DNA of 13,902 nt from CF-72 sp051006215 (GCA_051006215.1 JBPCIO010000066.1:1-13902), one strand, 5' to 3'. Counted from the first letter of the stretch, positions 1 through 6,543 are shown. Notes: generated by a model from the letters alone, not told the origin. Numbers and translations: made by a program.

Positions 1-1
1 C

Positions 2-193
2 ACGCGCCGAACGCACCTCGGCCCCTCGGTCGGCAGCTACGGATGGCCCGGCTTCTACGGCACCGCCTGGTACAACGATCCCGCCGAGCACATGACGACG
101 ATCATCATCATGCAGCGGGCGCACGCAGGCGACCAGAGGCTGCCGATGTGGCACGACTTCTGGACCGCTGTCTACCAGGCAATCGACGACTGA
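2..193 (+). CDS. Beta-lactamase-family serine hydrolase, C-terminal end (5' truncated by window edge)
   Basis: The reading frame is open from the window edge to TGA at 191-193 and encodes the last 63 residues of a protein. It contains a GSYGWPGFYGTAWYNDPAEH stretch, a hydrophobic strand (MTTIIIMQRA) and ends FWTAVYQAIDD. This pattern of glycine-rich turn, G-T-x-W, DP-E, beta strand and final YQAI-D is typical of the C-terminus of class C beta-lactamase-like hydrolases and esterases (EstB/AmpC fold). The catalytic SxxK and YxN motifs would lie upstream, outside the window, so enzyme type and substrate cannot be told. It is the only + strand gene left of the gyrB arm and is separated from it by about 0.8 kb. 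The family call is by eye. Confidence 0.68.
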   Translation, partial: TRRTHLGPSVGSYGWPGFYGTAWYNDPAEHMTTIIIMQRAHAGDQRLPMWHDFWTAVYQAIDD

Positions 194-196
194 TCC

Positions 197-301
197 GTCT
201 ACTCGGCCCAGTCGTTCGAGCACAAGGGGCTGGGCGGCACCCTTTTTGTGGGTGGACCCAACGTAGACCTGCTCGGTGTCTACTTCTCCCTGCTGCTTAC
301 G
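197..301 (+). pseudogene. Possible C-terminal scrap of a second beta-lactamase-family gene
   Basis: Directly after the preceding stop and in the same frame, the translation contains SFEHKGLGGTLFVGG, then PNVDLLGVYFSLLL. This resembles the G-GGT-x-W-x-DP-DL-GVYF C-terminal segment of beta-lactamase-like hydrolases, with the usual W-x-DP degraded to VGGP. No start codon, catalytic motifs or natural C-terminus are present, and the frame after about 301 becomes arginine-rich and protein-unlike. It may be what is left of a tandem paralogue after deletion. The similarity is short, so this is tentative. Confidence 0.33.
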
Positions 302-989
302 GGGGCTCCAGGACTGAATACCGCCCGGTGCGCCGATTTGGTTTCCACATGTGGTGACTGCTTCGGAACATTGCACCGACGGCGACGAGCCGAAGAGGCG
401 CACCGCAACAACACCACCTCCCAACGCCGCCAGCAACTTCGACGCTTGACGGTTACGCCGCGCTGCTTCGATCCAGGCCCTGACGAACACTTCCGTTTGG
501 CTGGATTGTCGAATCCTGGTCTCAACCCCGGACGGTCGCGATTCCTATACCACTACCTGGCCTGGCACCGGCCCTAACATTCGAGAAACCGGCGGAACTG
601 GTCGAAGCCGGCCCGATCCACAGTAGAGCTCGCCTGACCAACGATCCGCTCCGCGTCTGGGTCGTACGCCGCCGCTTGGTGACGGCACTTGCCCGTACCG
701 ACTCCCACGGCCATATGCATCATGCTGTACCTCCAGCTCACCTGGCTGACGAGGGCCGGGATTGTTCCCGCCCCGCCGCCAAGCACGCTGCGATCAGGCA
801 TGCCGTTCGGAGCCGGCGCCACGTCCCTCAATCATGGGTCGTGGGCGGGAACCGCCAGTCAATGGGTAGGGGTCACGCATGCCCCCAGCTACTCAAAAGA
901 CGGCTTGCCGCCCTCATCGACCGTCACCTTGCCGGTCACTTGACCAGCAGCGGCGCCGGCCATCCAGGTATACGTGCTGCTCAAGAGCC
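302..989. other. Stretch without a recognisable gene, downstream of gyrB
   Basis: Open frames here are short, overlap on both strands and give low-complexity or arginine-rich translations with no familiar motif. I see no tRNA, CRISPR, insertion sequence ends or a T-tracted hairpin that would terminate the leftward gyrB transcript. The stretch is probably decayed sequence between the hydrolase gene and the gyrB arm. Confidence 0.5.
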
Positions 990-2987
990 TCAGACGTCCA
1001 GGTTGCGCACGTACTTGGCGTGGGTCTGGATGAATTTCTTGCGGGGCGGAACCTGGTCGCCCATGAGCATGTCGAAGACTTCGTCGGCACCGGCTGCGTC
1101 TTCCAGGTTGACCCGCAGGAGGGTCCGGGTGGCCGGGTTCATGGTGGTGTCGGCCAGCTGGTCGGGGTTCATTTCGCCCAGGCCCTTGTAGCGGGTGACG
1201 TGAATGTCGCGGGCGTTTTTGTTCTTCTCTTTTATCTCGCCGATTGCTAGCTCGCGTTCGGTTTCGGTGTAGGCATAATAGTTCTCCTTGCCGTACGCCA
1301 CGCGATACAGCGGCGGCTGCGCAATATACAGGTAACCTTCGGTGATGATTTGCCGCATCTGGCGGAAGAAAAACGTCAGCAACAGCGTTCTGATGTGCGA
1401 TCCGTCGACGTCGGCGTCGGTCATGATGATGATACGGTGGTAGCGAAGTTTGGTCGGGTTGAAGTTGTCGCCGTTACCCGCGCCGAGAGCAGTAATCAGC
1501 GCCCGAATTTCTTCGAATGACAGAATCTTGTCTTCGCGCGCGCGCTCCACGTTCAGGATCTTGCCGCGCAATGGGAGGATTGCCTGGAAGCTGCGCTCGC
1601 GTCCCTGCTTTGCCGAACCGCCAGCAGAGTCGCCTTCGACCAGGAACAGCTCGCAACGGCTGGGATCCTTCTCGGTGCAGTCGGCAAGCTTGCCAGGCAG
1701 GGTCAGGCCTTCGAGCGCACTCTTGCGGATGACCAGGTCGCGTGCTTTGCGGGCGGCTTCACGGGCACGCGCGGCGATCAGGCCTTTTTCAATGATTCGG
1801 CGCCCGTCGGTCGGATTTTCGGACAAGAACTGGTCGAGCCCAGCATTGACCACCGTCTGTACGGCTGGGCCAACCTCGGCGTTGTTCAGCTTATTCTTTG
1901 TCTGGCTCTCGAATTGCGGGTCGAGCACCTTTACGCTGACGACCGCGGTGAGACCTTCTCGGACGTCGTCGCCGCTCAGATTCGCGTCCGAGTCTTTGAT
2001 CAGACCGGCCTTGCGGGCGTAGTCGTTGAGGCTCCGAGTCAGAGCGGAGCGGAAGCCGCTGAGATGGCTACCGCCATCGACCGTATTGATGTTGTTCGCG
2101 AAGGTGTAAACGCTCTCGGCGAAGCTGTCGTTATATTGAAGCGCAACTTCGACGCGCGTATCGCCGACGCGCCGGTCGACATAGAAGGGCTTGTGGAGCG
2201 GCTCCCGACTGAGGTTGAGGTGTCGCACGAATGACACGATGCCGCCCTCGAAGTAGAACGTCCACTCGCGCGCGTCTTCGGGCCCAGGCCGCTCGTCGAC
2301 CAACGCGATCGTCAGGCCCTTGGTCAGGTAGCACATCTCGCGGAAGCGTTGGGCCAGCGTGTCGAAGTTGTAGTCGATCGTGGTGAAGATGGTCTGATCC
2401 GCCATGAAGGCGATGGTCGTGCCATTCGGCTCGCTCGTTTCGCCGAGGCGTTCGACCGAATCCAGCGGGATGCCCTCCATATACTCCTGGCGATACAGTC
2501 CGCCGTCTTTGCGCACCTCGGCTCGCATCCACTCGCTGAGCGCGTTCACCACGCTCGCACCGACCCCGTGCAGGCCCGACGATACTTTGTATCCGCCGCC
2601 ACCAAACTTGCCGCCAGCATGCAGGATGGTCATGACGACTTCTAGAGCGGACTTCTTCAATTGGGGCTGCATGTCGACAGGGATGCCGCGGCCGTTGTCC
2701 GAAACGGTGACCGAGCCGTCAGCATGGATGACAACCTGGATGTGATCGCAGTGCCCGGCCAGGGCCTCGTCGACCGAGTTGTCGACCAACTCGTAGATCA
2801 TGTGGTGCAAGCCGTACACATCGGTGTTGCCGATGTACATGCCTGGCCGCTTCCGAACGGCCTTGAGTCCTTCGAGAACCTCGATATCGGCGCCTGTATA
2901 GGCGGCCGTGGTTGCGAAGTCCTGCTCGGCGTCGTCCGACTGGCCGTCCAGTTCGGGATCTTCAAATGTATGGTCGGGTAGTGCCAC
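990..2987 (-). CDS. gyrB: DNA gyrase subunit B
   Basis: The B subunit of DNA gyrase supplies the ATPase that drives negative supercoiling by the GyrA2GyrB2 complex. The 665-residue protein is full length for the compact, non-proteobacterial form. The GHKL ATPase domain shows ELVDNSVDEA (66-75), DNGRGIPV (97-104) and the GLHGVGASVVNAL lid (138-150). The transducer domain follows. The TOPRIM domain has EGDSAGGSA (451-459) and DADVDGSHI (524-532), the metal-binding acidic clusters. The C-terminus has YKGLGEMNPDQL (600-611). TOPRIM wording favours GyrB over ParE. GTG at 2987 is chosen because it has GGAG 7 bases upstream and the next in-frame ATG lies inside the ATPase domain. It is the last of three leftward genes, 16 bases after the membrane-protein gene, so co-transcription is likely. 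dnaN and recF, often upstream of gyrB, are absent. Confidence 0.98.
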   Translation of the reverse strand: MALPDHTFEDPELDGQSDDAEQDFATTAAYTGADIEVLEGLKAVRKRPGMYIGNTDVYGLHHMIYELVDNSVDEALAGHCDHIQVVIHADGSVTVSDNGRGIPVDMQPQLKKSALEVVMTILHAGGKFGGGGYKVSSGLHGVGASVVNALSEWMRAEVRKDGGLYRQEYMEGIPLDSVERLGETSEPNGTTIAFMADQTIFTTIDYNFDTLAQRFREMCYLTKGLTIALVDERPGPEDAREWTFYFEGGIVSFVRHLNLSREPLHKPFYVDRRVGDTRVEVALQYNDSFAESVYTFANNINTVDGGSHLSGFRSALTRSLNDYARKAGLIKDSDANLSGDDVREGLTAVVSVKVLDPQFESQTKNKLNNAEVGPAVQTVVNAGLDQFLSENPTDGRRIIEKGLIAARAREAARKARDLVIRKSALEGLTLPGKLADCTEKDPSRCELFLVEGDSAGGSAKQGRERSFQAILPLRGKILNVERAREDKILSFEEIRALITALGAGNGDNFNPTKLRYHRIIIMTDADVDGSHIRTLLLTFFFRQMRQIITEGYLYIAQPPLYRVAYGKENYYAYTETERELAIGEIKEKNKNARDIHVTRYKGLGEMNPDQLADTTMNPATRTLLRVNLEDAAGADEVFDMLMGDQVPPRKKFIQTHAKYVRNLDV

Positions 2988-3003
2988 GTGTACGCTCCGC
3001 TGC

Positions 3004-4008
3004 TTAGCGCTGTGTCGACGCGTCCGAGGCTAAGGGCTCGGTGCGCTGGGTATAAAAGATCATGACGGCGGCAATCAGGCCGCTGGCGATGTAGGCATTA
3101 CCAAAGATGCCCACCGCGACGCCGAATGGGGCGTGCAGCGTATTGCCGAGGACGTCCCACACCTGGGTCATGCCGGCCAGGATGAGCCAGGTGAGCAGCA
3201 TCAGCACGACACTCGGCCGCAAGTTGCGCCGCACGATAGCCACGCTGCGCTGGATGGCGGCTAACGGACCAGCATGCGAGACAAAGATGGCCGGGACGGC
3301 AAAGAACAGGTGCACGGCCGCGAACAGTACCCCGGCCCCGAGGAGCGCGCTGCCCAGGACAGCCACCGGCGGCGATAGCAGGGCGGTGAAGCCGATCAGC
3401 AGCACGACCGGCACGCCGAGCAAGAGCGCCGTGACGAGCAGGACGGCAACCAGCCCGAGCACGCCGATCACCGCGCGCAGCGTTCCGCGGCCAGCTTCTA
3501 GCGGGCCGCCTGCGGCGCCGCTGCTGGCATTGGCCAGACCGGCGTAGAACCAACCACCAAGCAGCAGGCCCGCGCCCAAGCAGCCACCCAACAGCGCCAG
3601 GCCTTCAGGCCAGCCACTCACAAACGCCAGCTCGTCACTCGCGCTTGGCAGGCTGCCAAGATTGGGCAACGCGATCGGACCCCACGCCAGCAGGTCGAGT
3701 CCATTAATTTCGTCGGCACGGGCAATGAGCCACTCTCGACGATCGTCGAGGCTGCCTGTCAGATCGGAACTGCGTGGGCCCCGCCTCGAGCCGAGGGCGA
3801 CCTGTCGCATCCACTCAGCGGCGTGGGTCACGACCGGCCCGACCAGAGGCGAGTAGGACACGTGGGGCCCGAGCCACAGGAACACGTCCAGCAGAATCGG
3901 CAACAGTAGCACCCACACGTGCCGATTGACTGCCGAATAACCTGCTGAGAGCGTTTCGATCACCCCGCTCGGCTGCGCCTGTCGGCGGCCCGCCAAGGGG
4001 TGCTGCAC
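3004..4008 (-). CDS. Polytopic membrane protein of unknown function
   Basis: The protein has 334 residues and about six predicted membrane segments, near residues 30-48, 136-158, 179-207, 213-240, 266-285 and 296-318. The N-terminus reads GVIETLSAGYSAVNRHVWVL, then LLPILLDVFLWLGPHVS. A hydrophilic stretch at 68-110 lies between the first two segments and probably faces one side of the membrane. The segment at 250-264 is basic (AIQRSVAIVRRNLRP), recalling the amphipathic linker of YciC-like or glycerophosphodiester-phosphodiesterase membrane domains, but I cannot assign a family. GTG at 4008 is preferred over upstream starts because it lies 6 bases from a TACAAT -10 box, and residues encoded upstream are low-complexity. 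The gene ends 16 bases before gyrB. No function is claimed. Confidence 0.85.
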   Translation of the reverse strand: MQHPLAGRRQAQPSGVIETLSAGYSAVNRHVWVLLLPILLDVFLWLGPHVSYSPLVGPVVTHAAEWMRQVALGSRRGPRSSDLTGSLDDRREWLIARADEINGLDLLAWGPIALPNLGSLPSASDELAFVSGWPEGLALLGGCLGAGLLLGGWFYAGLANASSGAAGGPLEAGRGTLRAVIGVLGLVAVLLVTALLLGVPVVLLIGFTALLSPPVAVLGSALLGAGVLFAAVHLFFAVPAIFVSHAGPLAAIQRSVAIVRRNLRPSVVLMLLTWLILAGMTQVWDVLGNTLHAPFGVAVGIFGNAYIASGLIAAVMIFYTQRTEPLASDASTQR

Positions 4009-4014
4009 GCAGCA

Positions 4015-4020
4015 ATTGTA
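4015..4020 (-). promoter_or_regulatory. -10 box TACAAT, leaderless-type promoter of the membrane-protein gene
   Basis: On the minus strand TACAAT (5 of 6 to TATAAT) is followed by exactly 6 bases and then GTG at 4008. Transcription starting 6-7 bases after the -10 box would begin at or next to the start codon. There is no Shine-Dalgarno sequence. No good TTGACA-like -35 box is seen at 17-19 bases. Confidence 0.55.
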
Positions 4021-4099
4021 CTCGATCCTCGAGCAGCCAGACGAACCTTTTCGGCCGCGGGCCCGAGGGTGAGCTGGCCTCAAGCGCGGCTGGACGGCT

Positions 4100-4894
4100 T
4101 CAAGCCAAGGCCTCCATGTTGAGGCGGATGTAGTCGAGGGTAAAGCTGCCCTCACGCCCAGCGATCCCGATCACCACCTGATCGACGAACTCGTCGCGCA
4201 GCGGCTCGGGCAGGGCCGAGACGTGGCTGGTCAGGACCACCGCGCGGCAAAAGTCGGCCAGCGCCGCGGCATCTGCGAAGTGCTGGGGTGAGGGCTCTAA
4301 CCAGGCCCGGGCGCGTATGAAACCGGCCGCGTGCAATCGCGTCTCAGTCGCCTCAGGCGTGTAGTAGTGGCGCCACAGGTCGAGCCCCTGCAACACGCGC
4401 GCAAAGGGCGCCCGCGCAGCGACGACGTCGGCGGCAGCCATGAGATGGGCCAGGTTGCCAGCCCCGCCGCACTGGGCAACCAGGCAGCCGGTCGCCCTCA
4501 AAACGCCGTGCAACGCCTCAAACAGCCGCTGGTGATCGGCGATCCAGTGGAACACGGCCGTCGAAAATATCACGTCCACGCGCTCTGGCAGGACCCGGTC
4601 GATGTCGAGAAGGTCGACCTCGATAAATGCCACGCGCTGAACTGGGGCCCACTCGGCCAAGGTCTTGCGGGCCTCGGCTAGCATGGCCGGCGAGTGGTCG
4701 GCAGCGATGACGCGGCCGCGCGGCAGGCGCTCCAGCAGCTGCGCGGTCACCCGGCCCGAGCCGCAGCCCGCGTCGAGCACGACCTCATCCCCGCTCAGGG
4801 TCAACCGATCCAGAAGCGTGGCCCCCCAGGCCGCGTGCGGTCGGGCTACCTGGTGGTAGCGGCTGGCATCCCACTCGGCAGGCGCAGGCGGCAC
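4100..4894 (-). CDS. SAM-dependent methyltransferase, trans-aconitate methyltransferase-like
   Basis: Class I Rossmann methyltransferase of 264 residues, close to the length of the Tam family (E. coli Tam is about 252). Motif I, the SAM-binding loop, is VLDAGCGSGRVT (39-50). The acidic residue that binds the ribose is D66 in AADHSPAM. Motif IV is VDVIFSTAVFHWIADH (106-121), with FHW-I-D typical of Tam-like enzymes. The N-terminal WDASRYHQV also fits. The family includes trans-aconitate 2-methyltransferase and many small-molecule methyltransferases, so the substrate is not certain. GTG at 4894 is chosen: it begins VPPAPAEWDASRYH, just before the conserved core, and has a -10 box 6 bases upstream. 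The longer open frame reaching 5146 runs through the parS-like site and has no conserved features. The gene heads the leftward arm that ends in gyrB, with 91 bases before the next gene. Confidence 0.88.
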   Translation of the reverse strand: MPPAPAEWDASRYHQVARPHAAWGATLLDRLTLSGDEVVLDAGCGSGRVTAQLLERLPRGRVIAADHSPAMLAEARKTLAEWAPVQRVAFIEVDLLDIDRVLPERVDVIFSTAVFHWIADHQRLFEALHGVLRATGCLVAQCGGAGNLAHLMAAADVVAARAPFARVLQGLDLWRHYYTPEATETRLHAAGFIRARAWLEPSPQHFADAAALADFCRAVVLTSHVSALPEPLRDEFVDQVVIGIAGREGSFTLDYIRLNMEALA

Positions 4895-4900
4895 GTTTCG

Positions 4901-4906
4901 AGTGTA
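4901..4906 (-). promoter_or_regulatory. -10 box TACACT, leaderless-type promoter of the methyltransferase gene
   Basis: TACACT on the minus strand is followed by 6 bases and GTG at 4894, the same geometry as at 4015-4020. No Shine-Dalgarno sequence precedes the start. The -35 region would fall at about 4924-4930, which overlaps the edge of the parS-like site at 4928-4943, so ParB bound there could affect this promoter (inference). Confidence 0.5.
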
Positions 4907-4927
4907 GAGGCATCCAGCCGGCAGCGA

Positions 4928-4943
4928 TGTTTCACGACAAACA
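4928..4943. promoter_or_regulatory. parS-like ParB-binding site (14 of 16)
   Basis: The sequence TGTTTCACGACAAACA matches the near-universal chromosomal parS palindrome TGTTTCACGTGAAACA at 14 of 16 positions. The left half-site TGTTTCAC is perfect. The right half has two changes, where the central TG is replaced by AC. It lies about 5 kb from parA-parB, in the divergent region, where origin-proximal parS sites are expected. The altered centre breaks the CACGTG core, so it may be a weak or decayed site, or the true site of this lineage may differ. Confidence 0.5.
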
Positions 4944-5059
4944 TTCCCAACCTTCGCTGGCCCCGCATCCCGATCGGCAGACGGCTCGCCTTCTCCGCGA
5001 TCGCAGCGCCCACACCAGGCGGTCCAAGTTCTCACCGGAGAATGCTCTGGGGCTGGCAC

Positions 5060-5230
5060 GGAAGCCGGCACTTGCCAATGAACCAACTGCGCCAAGAATG
5101 CGGCGCACCGTGGCTGTTGCAATACAGCACGTTGGTCGATATCCATGGCCTGGATCGCGAGCTTGGCTACATCCGCCGGGACAATGGCACCTTACGCATC
5201 GGCGCCCTTGCCCGACACTATCAGCTTCAA
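5060..5230 (+). pseudogene. Decayed fragment of a CoxM-type FAD-binding subunit (molybdopterin dehydrogenase)
   Basis: One frame encodes GSRHLPMNQLRQECGAP, then STLVDIHGLDRELGYIRRD, then NGTLRIGALARHYQLQ. This follows the start of the FAD-binding domain of aerobic CO dehydrogenase / xanthine-dehydrogenase medium subunits, whose usual pattern is GG-S-LLP-MKLR-x-P-LVDI-x-I-EL-x-I-R-x-G-x-LRIGALTRH-x-L. The LVDI and LRIGAL-RH blocks are correctly spaced. There is no usable start, the glycine-rich FAD loop upstream is damaged, and the expected continuation of the domain is missing after 5230. A VQVLTGE-like piece at 5022-5042 in another frame may be upstream remains after a frameshift. I read it as an old gene relic in an intergenic region. 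Confidence 0.52.
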
Positions 5231-5246
5231 CCTATTGGTCTGAGAA

Positions 5247-5277
5247 CCCTCGAAGCTGGCCAGAACGGCTTCGAGGG
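5247..5277. repeat. Perfect 10-bp inverted repeat with 11-base loop
   Basis: CCCTCGAAGC (5247-5256) and GCTTCGAGGG (5268-5277) are exact reverse complements around an 11-base spacer. It starts 17 bases after the CoxM-like fragment. There is no T tract on either side, so it is not a standard intrinsic terminator. It could be a hairpin terminator of the U-less type, a remnant, or a protein-binding palindrome. Confidence 0.6.
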
Positions 5278-5581
5278 CTGGGGGTTGACACCTGGCCGGT
5301 CGCACGGGGTCAATGGTGCGGGCTCACGTCGCCGGTAGTAACCGGGCGGCCAGCCGGGTCCGACCGTTCAAGTCGGGTTCAGGTCGGTTGGCAGTTGGGA
5401 GTGGCGAGGGTGGCCGCCGAACGCCCGGCGTGTCCGTGCCGCCCGACCCGAAGCGATGCCGCACAGGCAGCCAGTCCTAAACGTGAGCGGTGCGTGAGGC
5501 TTGTGCAGCGGCCAGTCAACCCCGACAGCGGCCGACGCCCACGTGCCCGGCGCCGCCATGGTGCGGCCCGTGTTCTCAACT

Positions 5582-5611
5582 TCGACGGGCGGGCGGGTGC
5601 GCTGATATACT
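5582..5611 (+). promoter_or_regulatory. Promoter of the rpmH operon, extended -10
   Basis: The -10 box TATACT (5606-5611) is 5 of 6 to TATAAT and carries an upstream TGA (5603-5605), giving an extended TGn -10. A moderate -35 box TCGACG (5582-5587, 4 of 6 to TTGACA) lies 18 bases upstream. Transcription would begin near 5618 and leave a leader of about 110 bases before rpmH. The leader contains an imperfect stem formed by 5664-5672 and 5698-5705. Unlike the leaderless promoters in this window, this one feeds a gene with a Shine-Dalgarno sequence. Confidence 0.6.
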
Positions 5612-5727
5612 GCGGCGAGTTTCGCCCGATGTGCCCGCCGCCTTTTTCCGCGCTTCGCAACCGGCCGGGCTGCTGATCAGATCTCGCCAGGCCTTCTCAG
5701 CCGGCGCTCCCAAGGACCGACGCCCCC

Positions 5728-5868
5728 GTGCCCAAACGTACCTACCAGCCGAAACGGATCCCCCGCAAACGGGAGCACGGCTTCCTCAAACGCATGTTTT
5801 CCGCCGCCGGTCGTGCCGTGCTCAAACGCCGACGCCTGCGCGGGCGCAAGCGCCTAACCGTCGTTTAG
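5728..5868 (+). CDS. rpmH: Ribosomal protein L34 (bL34)
   Basis: A 46-residue, very basic protein of the large ribosomal subunit. The N-terminus VPKRTYQPKRIPRKREHGF and the continuation LKRMFSAAGRAVLKRRRLRG fit the L34 pattern KRT-QP-x-R-x-HGF-x-RM-x-x-x-GR-VL-x-RR-x-GR. The length is normal. The start is GTG, followed at once by the conserved second residue region, with AAGGA (5712-5716) 11 bases upstream. It heads the rightward operon, 35 bases before rnpA, the usual bacterial order. Confidence 0.97.
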   Translation: MPKRTYQPKRIPRKREHGFLKRMFSAAGRAVLKRRRLRGRKRLTVV

Positions 5869-5903
5869 GCGTCGCCGCGTGCGCAGCGCCAGCGTGAAGC
5901 ATC

Positions 5904-6281
5904 GTGAAACGCGACCAGCGACTGCGTACCGGGGCCGATTTTCGCCGAGCCCGCGAGCAGGCGCCTCGCGGCTGGCCGCATTCGCTCGTGGTGCTGTACG
6001 TCGTGCCGAATGAGCTCGGCCGCACACGCGTCGGCATCACGGTGAGCAGCCGGGTGGGCAACGCAGTGGTGCGCAACCGTGTGCGCCGCCGCCTCAGAGA
6101 AGCCGTGCGAGGCCGCCTGGATCGCCTCGCGCCTGGCATCGACGCACTTCTCATCGCCAGGCCAGCCAGCGCTCGGGCCGCTTGGCGCGAGCTCGCCGAG
6201 GCTGTGGATAGCGTGTTGCAAAGAGCGGGTGCAACGATACCCATGGCCACCTGGGTGGAAGCTCAGATCACGCGTGCCTGA
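5904..6281 (+). CDS. rnpA: Ribonuclease P protein component
   Basis: Protein cofactor of RNase P, which helps the catalytic RNA bind and cut the 5' leader of precursor tRNAs. The protein has 125 residues, a normal length. MKRDQRLRTGADFRRARE at the N-terminus and TRVGITVSSRVGNAVVRNRV (41-60) followed by RRRLREAVR are the RNA-binding core, including the family RNR motif at 57-59. ALLIARP (81-87) is the conserved strand. GTG at 5904 starts exactly at the conserved MKR-x-RL segment. No strong Shine-Dalgarno is visible, so translation may depend on rpmH upstream. The 3' end overlaps yidD by 8 bases. Confidence 0.95.
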   Translation: MKRDQRLRTGADFRRAREQAPRGWPHSLVVLYVVPNELGRTRVGITVSSRVGNAVVRNRVRRRLREAVRGRLDRLAPGIDALLIARPASARAAWRELAEAVDSVLQRAGATIPMATWVEAQITRA

Positions 6282-6543
6282 CCCGCAAGCGGCCGCGACC
6301 GCGCCTCAGCCTGGCCCAAGCGTGGTGCTCCTGCCGCGGCTGCTCCTGCTGGGTGCCATCCGGGTCTATCAGAACACGGTCGGTCCAGCACTGCCAGGAG
6401 CTTGCCGATTCCAGCCGACCTGTTCCCAGTACGCATACGCGGCCATCCAGATGCACGGCGCCGGGCGCGGCTCGTGGCTGGCGCTGCGGCGTTTGGCGCG
6501 CTGCCAGCCGTTCGGCGGATTTGGTTATGACCCGGTTCCGTAG
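6274..6543 (+). CDS. yidD: Membrane protein insertion efficiency factor YidD
   Basis: Small membrane-associated protein that aids YidC-dependent insertion and sits between rnpA and yidC in many bacteria. The 89-residue frame shows the family signature: GAIRVYQNTVGPALPGACRF (27-46), QPTCSQYAYAAIQMHG (47-62) and RCQPFGGFGYDPVP at the very end. The conserved CRF-x-PTCS-YA and HG-x-GS-WLALRRL-RC blocks are intact. GTG at 6274 gives an 89-residue product overlapping rnpA by 8 bases. GTG at 6322 or 6325 would give a more usual length of about 72 residues, so the start is uncertain. A longer frame reaching back to 6079 lies wholly within rnpA and is rejected. Confidence 0.93.
   Translation: MPDPQAAATAPQPGPSVVLLPRLLLLGAIRVYQNTVGPALPGACRFQPTCSQYAYAAIQMHGAGRGSWLALRRLARCQPFGGFGYDPVP

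Larger units (their letters stand above)
4895..5727. other. Divergent intergenic region, candidate replication origin region
   Basis: This 833-base region separates the leftward arm ending in gyrB from the rightward rpmH-to-parB arm. It holds a parS-like 16-mer, a decayed CoxM-like fragment, a perfect 10-bp inverted repeat and the rpmH promoter. In many bacteria oriC lies next to rpmH and dnaA, with gyrB and parAB nearby, so the setting fits an origin. Against this, dnaA is absent, no 9-mer close to TTATCCACA was found by eye, and no clearly AT-rich unwinding element is visible. Apart from the listed items, I see nothing in 5278-5580. Confidence 0.35.

Noticed and set aside
191..193. TGA as a recoded or read-through codon joining the two hydrolase-like segments
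   Set aside because: FWTAVYQAIDD is a natural C-terminus for the family, and TGA is used as a stop in rnpA, parA, ku and others.
341..349. GTTTCCACA as a DnaA box
   Set aside because: Two of nine positions differ from TTATCCACA, it is isolated and it lies in decayed sequence.
43..357. Open frame of 104 codons at the left edge
   Set aside because: It is out of frame with the hydrolase C-terminus at 2-193, arginine/histidine-rich and has no recognisable motif.
889..963. 24-residue minus-strand ORF just downstream of gyrB (ATG at 963)
   Set aside because: The peptide is too short, has no Shine-Dalgarno sequence and no known family. It could be real but cannot be supported.
1450..2022. Long plus-strand ORF antisense to gyrB, with several similar ones at 3107-3547 and 13081-13725
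   Set aside because: They are high-GC shadow frames opposite well-supported genes, with low-complexity Ser/Arg/Ala translations.
2976..2996. CACGTG core near the gyrB start as a second parS
   Set aside because: Only the hexamer core and a few flanking bases match; the TGTTN and AAACA arms are absent. Other CACGTG copies in the window are equally poor.
5285..5314. TTGACA at 5285-5290 as a promoter
   Set aside because: The best -10 candidates at 17-19 bases match at only 3 of 6, and no gene begins soon after; 5582-5611 is a better promoter for rpmH.
4895..5727. DnaA-box cluster
   Set aside because: The closest 9-mers found by eye (such as at 5192 and 5501) match TTATCCACA at only about 5 of 9, no better than chance.
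6079..6273. N-terminal extension of YidD inside rnpA
   Set aside because: It overlaps the conserved rnpA core entirely and has no YidD similarity; GTG 6274 or 6322 is sufficient.
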